Made by a program: the position numbers and the translations under genes
The notes under the pieces: generated by a model
Told to the model about the DNA's origin: nothing
Database searches by the model: none
The model's input: only the letters and a program-made list of their open reading frames with translations
Shown here: positions 8,641 to 17,400 of the stretch, piece after piece
How the letters are laid out: each line of letters opens with the position of its first letter
How positions within the stretch are numbered: the stretch's first letter is position 1
Assembly (NCBI RefSeq): GCF_004122165.1
Contig: NZ_SBKO01000001.1
Location: 124,001 to 188,000, forward strand
Direction of reading: 5' to 3'
Length of the DNA: 64,000 bases
Origin: Flavobacterium amnicola
GTDB taxonomy: Bacteria > Bacteroidota > Bacteroidia > Flavobacteriales > Flavobacteriaceae

Positions 8641-8985
8641 ATGAAAAAAATAGTATCCATATTTTTGTTCCTTTTAGCATTTACTTTCAATGCTCAGGCA
8701 CAAACAGAAGCAAAAGCAGAAGTTATTTATAACGCGAAAGCAAAAAGTGATTTAAAAGATCTAGTAAGTGTAGCTGATATCAGTGCAGACAGCAGTTTGT
8801 TTAACGGTATTTACAAATTATTTGTAACCAAACACGAACAATTGGCGAATCCTGCCATTACTGCTGAAGAAAAAACAGCAATTACAAAAATGGTAACAGA
8901 AAAATTAATTGGAAGCTTAAGTGCTGAACAATATAAAGCTATTGCCGACAACCCTAAATTATTTCAAAAATTAACAAGTCAATAG
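8641..8985 (+). CDS. Small exported protein of unknown function
   Basis: Encodes 114 residues with a clear signal peptide (MKKIVSIFLFLLAFTFNAQAQ) and a mature part of about 93 residues that is predicted helical (DLKDLVSVADISADSSLFNGIYKLF, then EEKTAITKMVTEKLIGSL). I recognise no domain. It has its own promoter (8579-8610) and is followed by a perfect 17-bp terminator stem, so it is transcribed alone. Confidence 0.7.
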   Translation: MKKIVSIFLFLLAFTFNAQAQTEAKAEVIYNAKAKSDLKDLVSVADISADSSLFNGIYKLFVTKHEQLANPAITAEEKTAITKMVTEKLIGSLSAEQYKAIADNPKLFQKLTSQ

Positions 8986-9000
8986 TCTTGTCATAATTAA

Positions 9001-9038
9001 TAAAAGAAAAATCCCGCTAATGCGGGATTTTTCTTTTA
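9001..9038. terminator. Bidirectional terminator overlapping the hemL stop codon
   Basis: A perfect 17-bp inverted repeat (9001-9017 with 9022-9038) with the loop TAAT. The right arm includes the hemL stop codon (9036-9038), so one hairpin serves both the 8641 gene and the hemL operon. Confidence 0.92.
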
Positions 9039-10322
9039 TAGTTTTTTAGATACGGTATCAATTGCCGCAATCGTAAAGTCTAAATCCTCATAAGTTAAGG
9101 CATCGGTAATAAACCAGGTTTCATAAGCAGAAGGCGCTATATAGACACCTTCTTTCACCAATCCGTGAAAGAAATCCTTAAAACGTTGGTTATCGCCATT
9201 TTTAGACGTATTGAAATCATACACTTCGTCTTTATCAAAATGCACCGATATCATTGAACCTACACGGTTAATTGTATACTCGATATTATTTTTTGTCAGT
9301 ACCTCACGAATTCCTTTTTCTAAATAGGCTGTCTTCTCTTCTAATCTTTTAAAAATTTGAGAATCAGCATTTAATTCTTGTAACATTGTTAGACCTGCCG
9401 CCATGGCTAAAGGATTTCCTGATAAAGTTCCTGCTTGATATACTGGACCAAGAGGTGCTAAATAATTCATGATTTCTTTTCGGGCTGCAAAAGCACCGAC
9501 TGGCAATCCGCCACCAATTACTTTCCCAAAACAAACAACATCGGCTTTAACATCATACAATTCCTGCGCCCCACCTTTTGCCAATCGAAATCCCGTCATT
9601 ACTTCATCAAAGATAAGCAAGGTGTTATTCTCATCACAAAGACGTCTTAAATCGTTTAAAAAACCATTTTTTGGCGGTATACAACCCATGTTTCCTGCGA
9701 CAGGCTCGATAATAATAGCTGCAATTTGATTTTTATTGGCTTCAAACAATGCTTTTACATTTTCGATATCATTATAATTTGCCAACAAAGTATCTTTAGC
9801 CGTACCCTCTGTTACACCAGGACTATTAGGAGAACCAAAAGTAATGGCACCACTTCCCGCTTGAATTAAAAACGAATCGGAATGACCATGATAACAACCC
9901 GCGAATTTGATAAATTTATCTCTACCTGTAAATCCACGCGCTAATCGAATGGCGCTCATACACGCTTCGGTACCTGAATTCACAAAACGTATTTTATCAA
10001 TATTAGGCACCATTGAAACCGCTAACTCAGCGATTTGCGTTTCAATTTCAGTTGGCATTCCAAAAGAAGTACCTTTTTTAGCTTTTTCAATTACCGCATT
10101 CACAACAGGCGCATAGGCATGACCTAAAATCATAGGCCCCCAAGAATTGATGTAATCAATTAAACGATTTCCGTCTTCATCATACAAATATGCACCTTTG
10201 GCTTCTTTCACAAAAATGGGAGTTCCTCCAACATATTTAAAAGCACGAACTGGCGAATTAACACCACCCGGAATCACTTTTTCGGCTTCAGCAAAGAGCT
10301 GACTACTTCTTTGATATAACAT
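9036..10322 (-). CDS. hemL: Glutamate-1-semialdehyde 2,1-aminomutase
   Basis: Encodes 428 residues, a class III PLP aminotransferase that converts glutamate-1-semialdehyde to 5-aminolevulinate in the C5 tetrapyrrole route. Recognition rests on [16 protein letters not shown] N-terminus (here [18 protein letters not shown]), the PLP lysine in [15 protein letters not shown] and the Asp in [12 protein letters not shown]. It is the last gene of a three-gene run (PLP enzyme, glucosaminidase, hemL) with only 2 bp between the preceding stop and this start. Confidence 0.95.
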   Translation of the reverse strand: MLYQRSSQLFAEAEKVIPGGVNSPVRAFKYVGGTPIFVKEAKGAYLYDEDGNRLIDYINSWGPMILGHAYAPVVNAVIEKAKKGTSFGMPTEIETQIAELAVSMVPNIDKIRFVNSGTEACMSAIRLARGFTGRDKFIKFAGCYHGHSDSFLIQAGSGAITFGSPNSPGVTEGTAKDTLLANYNDIENVKALFEANKNQIAAIIIEPVAGNMGCIPPKNGFLNDLRRLCDENNTLLIFDEVMTGFRLAKGGAQELYDVKADVVCFGKVIGGGLPVGAFAARKEIMNYLAPLGPVYQAGTLSGNPLAMAAGLTMLQELNADSQIFKRLEEKTAYLEKGIREVLTKNNIEYTINRVGSMISVHFDKDEVYDFNTSKNGDNQRFKDFFHGLVKEGVYIAPSAYETWFITDALTYEDLDFTIAAIDTVSKKL

Positions 10323-10324
10323 GG

Positions 10325-11197
10325 TTATTTTATTATAAGTGTTTGTCCAATTGAAATAGCATTATCCACCAAGTTATTTTTGGTTTTTAATACCTCAATT
10401 GAAATATTGTATTTTTTCGAAATGGCATATAAGGTTTCCCCTTGAAGCACGGTGTGAGTCAATTCGGCAATTTCTTCCTTCTTTATTTCTGTTTTTAGAG
10501 CAACTACTGGTACAGCCGAGGTAGCATTTGGCGCGACGTACTCGATACCTAACACTTCCGAATCAAACCTTTGCAATTGGTATCGATTAATAATTCCGAT
10601 TAATTTTTCAGGATATTTCGGATCGGTGGCATATCCCGACTTTTTTAAGCCGTAAGCCCATCCTTTAAAATCGTTTTTTTCCAATTTGAACAAGGGATTG
10701 TACCAAGGGCGACTGGTTAAAAAAAGAGAATGATCGCGGTAGGATTCACCAGGTTGTTCATACTTTCTAAAACATTCTTGAGCCGCATCATCATCATGGC
10801 GGACACTATCGCCTGACCATTCTTTATGGCATTTAATTCCGAAATGATTATTGGCTACATTTGCTAATTTCCCAGTTCCAGCACCCGATTCCAGAATTCC
10901 TTGTGCCAAGGTTATACTGGCTGGAATCCCGTGTTCTTTCATATTGTTTTTTGCAATTTCTTTAAATTGATTGATGTAAGCATTTACAATTTCTGCAGTA
11001 ACTTTTACTTTAGAAGTAGCAATAAGTTCTTCCGTCTTTCTAGATTCGTCAATTATAATTCTATCTTCTGGTTTTATCGACTTCTTTTTGGTAGCGACAA
11101 CTGAAGGCACAGGCTTTCTCGAAGCTTGAATTTTAGGCTTTGAAGCACCACAACCTAGTAACGAAAAGGCAATAAGTATGTAAAATATTTTATTCAT
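10325..11197 (-). CDS. Lipoprotein N-acetylglucosaminidase (GH73 type) with C-terminal LysM
   Basis: Encodes 290 residues. The N-terminus [19 protein letters not shown] is a lipoprotein signal with lipobox LLGC. A linker is followed by a glucosaminidase domain at about residues 75-215 ([18 protein letters not shown] with the catalytic Glu, [16 protein letters not shown]), then a LysM peptidoglycan-binding repeat at about 245-290 ([19 protein letters not shown]). It should cleave cell-wall glycan from the periplasmic face. The ATG at 11197 overlaps the upstream stop by 8 nt (GATGAATAA), indicating translational coupling; an alternative start is 11206. Confidence 0.88.
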   Translation of the reverse strand: MNKIFYILIAFSLLGCGASKPKIQASRKPVPSVVATKKKSIKPEDRIIIDESRKTEELIATSKVKVTAEIVNAYINQFKEIAKNNMKEHGIPASITLAQGILESGAGTGKLANVANNHFGIKCHKEWSGDSVRHDDDAAQECFRKYEQPGESYRDHSLFLTSRPWYNPLFKLEKNDFKGWAYGLKKSGYATDPKYPEKLIGIINRYQLQRFDSEVLGIEYVAPNATSAVPVVALKTEIKKEEIAELTHTVLQGETLYAISKKYNISIEVLKTKNNLVDNAISIGQTLIIK

Positions 11198-12095
11198 CAA
11201 ATGCAATCTTAGTCATTTTTCTTTTTTCTAATAGCTGATTCATTCCTTGCACACCTTGCAATCCGCCAGTATGAATCATCAGTATTTTGGAATGGGGTGG
11301 AAAATAGTCTTTTTCAATTAAATCTAAAACGCCAAAAACCATTTTACCAGTATAAATAGGATCTAACGGAATTTTTGTTTGTTTAAAAAACTGATTAATA
11401 AACCCTATAAACTCATTAGTTACTTTTCCATAACCCCCAAAATGATAATGAGTCATCAACTCCCAATTTTTATTTTTTGCAAACTTACGAATTTCATCTT
11501 GTAAAAAATCACCTTTCAAGGCAGGAAACCCAATAACTTTTTGATGTTCTGCAACTGAATTAATAAGACCCGCTATTGTTCCACCGGTTCCTACTGCGCA
11601 ACATATATAATCGAATTGTTTCTCTTCAACTTGAAGAATTTCTTCACAACCTTTCACTGCTAATGCATTTGTACCCCCTTCGGGTAAAATCAAACAGTCA
11701 CCGTATTTTGACTGAAGATAGTGTTTAAATGCCTCGGTATCTTTTTCACGGTATTGTTCCCTGGTTACGAATTCAAATTTCATTCCATTTTTTTGTGCAA
11801 ATTGCAACGTCGGATTTTCATGAATTTTAGAAGGCAATTCTTCCCCCCGAATGACTCCGACACAATTAATATTTTTCTCTTTACATGCAAAAGCAACGGC
11901 AGCAATGTGATTCGAAAAAGCGCCTCCAAAAGTAACCAAAGAGTCATAGTCTTTTACTTCAACATCTGCAAGATTGTATTTCAATTTTCGAAACTTATTC
12001 CCCGAAACAAAAGAATGAATAGCATCCTCTCTTTTTATGTAAAGTGAAATGTCATTTTTAAATGGAAGTGCTATTTTTTGATTTTCAGTAATCAC
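11190..12095 (-). CDS. PLP-dependent ACC deaminase / D-cysteine desulfhydrase-like enzyme
   Basis: Encodes 301 residues, fold type II PLP. The Lys in SGNKFRKLKYNL is the likely Schiff-base residue, followed by FGGAFSNHIAAVA and the phosphate loop AVGTGGTIAGL. Members either deaminate 1-aminocyclopropane-1-carboxylate or desulfhydrate D-cysteine; sequence alone does not decide, and the usual Flavobacterium context favours a D-cysteine desulfhydrase-like role. The only plausible start is a GTG at 12095, lying 4 nt after a -7 element (12107-12100), which makes it a leaderless candidate. It is the first gene of the hemL operon. Confidence 0.8.
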   Translation of the reverse strand: MITENQKIALPFKNDISLYIKREDAIHSFVSGNKFRKLKYNLADVEVKDYDSLVTFGGAFSNHIAAVAFACKEKNINCVGVIRGEELPSKIHENPTLQFAQKNGMKFEFVTREQYREKDTEAFKHYLQSKYGDCLILPEGGTNALAVKGCEEILQVEEKQFDYICCAVGTGGTIAGLINSVAEHQKVIGFPALKGDFLQDEIRKFAKNKNWELMTHYHFGGYGKVTNEFIGFINQFFKQTKIPLDPIYTGKMVFGVLDLIEKDYFPPHSKILMIHTGGLQGVQGMNQLLEKRKMTKIAFDE

Positions 12096-12099
12096 TTTG

Positions 12100-12107
12100 C
12101 AAAAGTA
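12100..12107 (-). promoter_or_regulatory. -7 element 4 nt upstream of a GTG start
   Basis: Minus-strand TACTTTTG (12107-12100) fits TAnnTTTG. Transcription would begin at about the GTG at 12095, so the hemL operon mRNA may be leaderless. Confidence 0.5.
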
Positions 12108-12125
12108 TAATTTATTTAAAACAAA

Positions 12126-12149
12126 AAAGCAGCCTGTTCAGACTGCTTT
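12126..12149 (-). terminator. Terminator of the 12170-14083 gene
   Basis: On the minus strand AAAGCAG and CTGCTTT (12149-12126) enclose a second CTG/CAG stem with one mismatch, followed by a T-run. It lies directly after the stop at 12170. Confidence 0.7.
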
Positions 12150-12169
12150 ATTTGTTTATAGAATAGTTT

Positions 12170-14083
12170 TTAATTTAACTTAGAAACAGAAACTTTTTTA
12201 GTAATTTCTTGATTCGTGCTAGTTATTAATTTTACAATATAGACGCCATCGCTTAAATTAGCAGTACTAAATTCGTAACTGTCGTTTTTACCTAAATTTG
12301 TTTTAGATAAAATTGATTTTCCAGTCACATCAAACAAACTCAATGATCTTAAGTCAAGTTGTGAAGGATTTTTAATTGTCAACATACTACTTGTATTGTT
12401 TTGAAACACATTCAAATTAGCCACTGGCTCAACATATTCTCCCTGAACTGGTTTTTTATTGTCTTTAAACGTAATTTCATATCGAGTAGTATTAATACCC
12501 GCTGGCAAAGTCAATTCAAATTGAGTATTTTTAATATCATGATAGGTATCCAATTCTTTGTCATGTAAAAAAACTTCGCTTACTTTATCAAAGTTAACAA
12601 ACTCAGCTACTCGCATAATAAATTTAGACTCCACGTCGTTTTTAAATCCTAAAGGGTATTTATTTTCAATATTAAATTTATTGGCATTGTGCACAAACTG
12701 AGAATTTAACATTGGAAAATAAACATCTACTGGTAAACTGCCCTCTCCTGTCATAGAATCTGCAGGATCATAACCTTCGATTGCATTCGGCATAAACACT
12801 AATGCCATTTGACGAATTGCACCAGTACTCAACATTGTATGCACCATAATGTGAGGCGTTGGAGCCTTACTAATTTTTGAATAATCTTTCCCTCTTAAAT
12901 TCGGAATATCTCCATAATAACCATATCTATCGGTTCCTGTTTTTTCACTTGCATTTTCACCACCTTCTTGATTTGCTCTGGCAAACTCAGAATTATTCAC
13001 AATCCCTTCTCTTCTAAACACTCTGTGTGTATTATTGATGACAAAATTACCAGCCACATTAGTAATCCCAGCCAAACTAGAATTTCTAATCATAAAACCT
13101 TGTCCTATAGGTGAGAATCTTCTTTCAAAAGCATTTCCTGAACCTGTTGGTCCCCCTGTTGGCATCCCTAACACGTTTGGCGCCTGATAAGTAGCTGCAG
13201 TATACGTATTTGAAGCTCCATTATACACTCCGTAACCTCCTCTGTATGCTGCTAAAAGGTGTGAATTAACAGATTTATCATGTTCCCAAAATAAAGCAGT
13301 TCCATCACAAACATCCAGTCCTGCAGGTCCATTATCAACCAGTAAATCTTGCAAATCGATAGCACTCGGGTAAGGATTACCTGTCAAGGTTTTAGTATCA
13401 ACAATCATGGGTATAAGAATAGTACCATCATTTGGAATTCCTCTAAAATCATAACGCTGATTTCCTGATGCTTTTGCAGTAGCAATTGCAGATCTATTAG
13501 CCCCTGCACCGGTATATGGAATTATTGCATCTGCTCCACTAGTTCCTTTCATTGTGAATCCTTGACCTGCACTCATTGCTGCAGCACTTCCTACATATGC
13601 CCATTGTGCATACAAAGTAGAATTGGCAAATTTATAAATCCATCGAGATGAAATACTCAAAGCTCCGTTAGAACTCGTACCATCAAACCCAGTAACAGGT
13701 GTATTCGCTGCAAACGAAGTCAAATTTAAGTTTACATTAGGAACCCCTATTTGTGTAATCCCAAAAGGCTGATTACCCCCTGCAGTAGCACCACCAACTG
13801 GCGAACACCAATAGTTGTATTGAAAATTATTTACAGAACCTTCTTGATAAACCGATAAAGCACCAGCACCAATATTATTCCCGTTTACGGCTGCCGTACC
13901 TTGCAACAACTGGCCATCTCTACGCAGATAAATATTACTAGTAGTTGCATTAAGATTTACATTTCCAGTAACATACACATATTGATCACCAACGTACATG
14001 TAGGTGTTAGGACTTACATACATTTGTGCCTTTAACGAAAAAGAAAGGAATAAAATTCCTAAAACAGGGTATAATTTTTTCAT
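12170..14083 (-). CDS. Secreted type IX secretion system cargo protein with C-terminal sorting domain
   Basis: Encodes 637 residues. A signal peptide (MKKLYPVLGILFLSFSLKAQ) and a C-terminal type A sorting domain (NLNVFQNNTSSMLTIKNP, SLSLFDVTGKSIL, LSDGVYIVKLI, ending TKKVSVSKLN) mark it for export by the type IX system and surface attachment or release. The middle is a beta-rich module containing NNFQYNYWCSPVGG, GQGFTMKGT, YDFRGIPNDG and LTGNPYPSAIDL; matching phrases occur in the divergent 1,816-residue protein. No catalytic motif is visible. The ATG at 14083 is chosen because the residues before it come from a TTG. Confidence 0.82.
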   Translation of the reverse strand: MKKLYPVLGILFLSFSLKAQMYVSPNTYMYVGDQYVYVTGNVNLNATTSNIYLRRDGQLLQGTAAVNGNNIGAGALSVYQEGSVNNFQYNYWCSPVGGATAGGNQPFGITQIGVPNVNLNLTSFAANTPVTGFDGTSSNGALSISSRWIYKFANSTLYAQWAYVGSAAAMSAGQGFTMKGTSGADAIIPYTGAGANRSAIATAKASGNQRYDFRGIPNDGTILIPMIVDTKTLTGNPYPSAIDLQDLLVDNGPAGLDVCDGTALFWEHDKSVNSHLLAAYRGGYGVYNGASNTYTAATYQAPNVLGMPTGGPTGSGNAFERRFSPIGQGFMIRNSSLAGITNVAGNFVINNTHRVFRREGIVNNSEFARANQEGGENASEKTGTDRYGYYGDIPNLRGKDYSKISKAPTPHIMVHTMLSTGAIRQMALVFMPNAIEGYDPADSMTGEGSLPVDVYFPMLNSQFVHNANKFNIENKYPLGFKNDVESKFIMRVAEFVNFDKVSEVFLHDKELDTYHDIKNTQFELTLPAGINTTRYEITFKDNKKPVQGEYVEPVANLNVFQNNTSSMLTIKNPSQLDLRSLSLFDVTGKSILSKTNLGKNDSYEFSTANLSDGVYIVKLITSTNQEITKKVSVSKLN

Positions 14084-14494
14084 AAACAACCATTTTTAAT
14101 TAAACTAAATTTACATTAGTTTAACATTTAAAACAATAATAATTAATTTTTAAAACACCTTAATAACAAAAAATAATTAATCGTTAAAGTGTATTTTTTT
14201 ATCGACAAAAAACACAAAACATTGATTTCATAATATTTTAAAAAAATCACAAAATAATTTGGTTTTGTTAAAAAATTCACAATTCCTATGTTTTATTTTA
14301 AAAAAAGCAATGAAATAGCCATTTAGCATACTTGATTTAAAAAAAAGAAACAAGAAACAATCGACAAAAGAACAAATATTATCGACAAACCACACATTTC
14401 TACATAAAAAAATTTGGAAAAATATATTTTTATTTCTATTTTTACTATCAATCCCAAATTCAAGAAGTTTAAAAATCAACTAATTACGCGTCAC
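14084..14494. other. 411-bp AT-rich spacer between two divergent type IX cargo genes
   Basis: No coding potential is seen. The spacer is dominated by A/T runs and holds three copies of ATCGACAAA, at 14201-14209, 14360-14368 and 14381-14389, the last two 21 bp apart (about two helical turns). No exact TTG/TAnnTTTG promoter pair was found for either flanking gene, so the control of both is unresolved. Confidence 0.6.
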
Positions 14495-17400
14495 ATGATA
14501 AAAAATTACCTTACTTTCATCTTAAACAAGTACAGTGCTATACTGGTTTTTGTTTTTGCTTTTTTGTTTACCAATTATTCATTTGCGCAATCCCCATTTG
14601 TAGATAATACTCCCGGAGGATCTGAAACATTTATCGTTCCAACTGGCGTAACATCAATAACTGCATCCATTTGGGGTGCTGGTGGTGGTGGTGGTGGATC
14701 AAACTCTAACAACGACGGTGGATCCGGTGGTGGTGGTGGTGGTGCTACAACAATTGTTATTGCTGTTACACCAGGAGACACATTTACCTACACGGTTGGA
14801 ACCGGAGGTAATGGAGGATTATCGACAGCTGGTATCGGGGGCAATGGAACAAATACGACATTTATCAATGTAGGATTAGGAATAAACTTGCTTGGTAATG
14901 GAGGTACTGGCGGAGGACCAAATAGAGGTGCAGCTGGTACTGGAGGAACTGCGTCTGGCGGAACCACAAACATGACAGGGCAAAATGGTACCGTTGGAGA
15001 TATCTCGGGACAAGTAGGAGGTAACTCAGGTGCCGTTGTAGGAATATTTGGATTTGGAGGAGCTGCCGTGACAAATAGCACAGGAAACCCTGGAACCATA
15101 CCAGGAGGTGGTGGTAGTGGTGGTGAACGCGGTGGTGGAAACCGTGCTGGTGGTGCTGGCGCTAATGGACAGGTTAGAATCACTTTCACTTGCCCTACTT
15201 ATGTAGTCAATGCTGGTCCTGACCAAACACTTGTAGCATGTGCAACCACAGCAACTTTAGCTGGAAGCGCTATCCCTGTTGGGACTACAGGAACTTGGAC
15301 ATTAATTTCAGGTGCCGCAACAATAACTAATCCGAACTTACCTAATACTGGAATTACTGGTTTAATTCCGGGTACACCCGCAACTTTACGCTGGACAATC
15401 ACTAATGGAACTTGTGGAAACACAACCGATGACGTCATAATCACACCTGTCGTAGGTGGTGGATGTACACCTTACTGTATCCCAAATTATACAACATCAG
15501 TTGACCCCATTACAAATGTTAATTTTGCCGGAATAAACAATCCTACTTCAAATGTGGTAAATGGCACACCTGCTTATCAAATTTTCTACACTCCGACAGG
15601 AACTGTAGAACAAGGTGAAACCTACCCTATTTCAATTTCTGGAAATACAGTTGGAAACAACACATATGGAATAAGAGTGTTTTTTGACTGGAATCAAGAT
15701 GGAGATTTTCTTGATGGGGGAGAAACATTTGATGGCGGTGCAACTTGGTCATTGAATAACACAACAGGCGGTCCTTCTTTTAACAATTATATAACCGTCC
15801 CTATTGCTGCTTTAACTGGTACAACAAGAATGCGTGTTACTTTCATGAGAGGTGCGTTTTCAGGATCATGTACAGTTGGCGCACAAAGAGGGCAAATTGA
15901 AGATTATTTAGTAAATATAACACCTGTGTCTTGTAGAGTTCCAACCGCAATTTTGGCAGGTGCAATTACAGGAACAACAGCCACAATTAGCTGGACAGCA
16001 CCTGCTCCTGCTCCATCAAATGGATATGATTATTACATTTCCACAGTAAATGCAGCCCCTGGAACAATTGCCCCACTTATCACTCCTCCTACCGGATCGG
16101 TTGGAGCTGGTATAACTTCTGTAAATTTAACTGGACTTACACCAGGTATGATATATTATGTTTGGGTAAGAGGAAATTGTGGCGGCGGAGATACTAGTGT
16201 CTGGTCAGCATCAATTAACTTTACCACTACATTAGGTAATAATGAATGTGCTGGTGCAATTATCGTTCCAGTTAATGCAGGTGCAAATTGTGAAAGTGCC
16301 TTAGAAGGTACTACCAATACTGCAACTGCTTCTGCAGAAAGCGGAGTAACTTGCGCAGGAACAGAAGATGATGATGTTTGGTATAAATTTGTCGCTACTG
16401 CTGTCAACCATAGAATATCTGTTATACCGGGTCACTCCCCTGCAGCGAATGGTGATTATAATTTTGAAGTTTTTGCACAAGCATTAGGCAATTGTGCAAC
16501 AAAAGTAAATGTAGGATGTGCAGCTGTTGCTGCTGGAGCAACCGAAACACTTTCTTTAGTAACAGTAATTGGAACAACATACTTTGTAAGAGTTTACACA
16601 AGTTCAAATTCTGCAGCACTTAGAGGAAACTTTACGATTTGCGTAACTACCGGAAATGCAACACACAGTTCAAATTCTGCCGCTGTTGGAACATACACAA
16701 TTCATCCAACTGCAGGATATAGTAATCGATACATTAACGACTATAACACTACAGGACCTATGACTAATACGGTCAACATGAACACTGGACGTTATATCAC
16801 TGGATACAAAGACTACACAGCACTTACAGCCGCAACTCAAGTTCCTAATGGTGGTGTAAATATTGATATTTATTTAGCACGTTCTCGTCAAAATATAAAA
16901 GCTTGGGTCGATTGGAACAACGATGGTACTTTCACAAATGCAGCACCAGAATTAGTATATTCATCTGGAGGAGTTCAAAGTATCGCCACTTCTTTTGGAT
17001 TTGTTGTACCAGGAGGTACTGCACCTGGAAATTATAGAGTTAGAGTTCGTTCCTACGAATTTGCAATCGCTTCTTTACTACCATATGGTTATTTAGAAAA
17101 CGGAGAAACAGAAGATTATACATTAACTGTAATTCCAGATTGTACTGCAAAAATAACATCTGTGACTGACGGAACTCGTTGTGACACAGGAACCGTAAAC
17201 TTAGTTGCAACTGCTGCTGGCGCACCAACACAATTTAGATGGTATGATTCAGAAACTGGAGGTTCATTGGTAGGCACATCAGCAACAGGAAACTGGACTA
17301 CTCCTTCAATAAGCACAACCACAACATATTGGGTTACTGCTTTTAACGGATGCGAATCTTTATTAAGAACCAAGGTCATTGCAACTGTATATTCCACAGC

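Noticed and set aside
14788..15189. Long Pro-rich reading frame antisense to the giant adhesin gene
   Set aside because: It is the complement of glycine codons (GGN) in the Gly-rich domain, not an independent gene.
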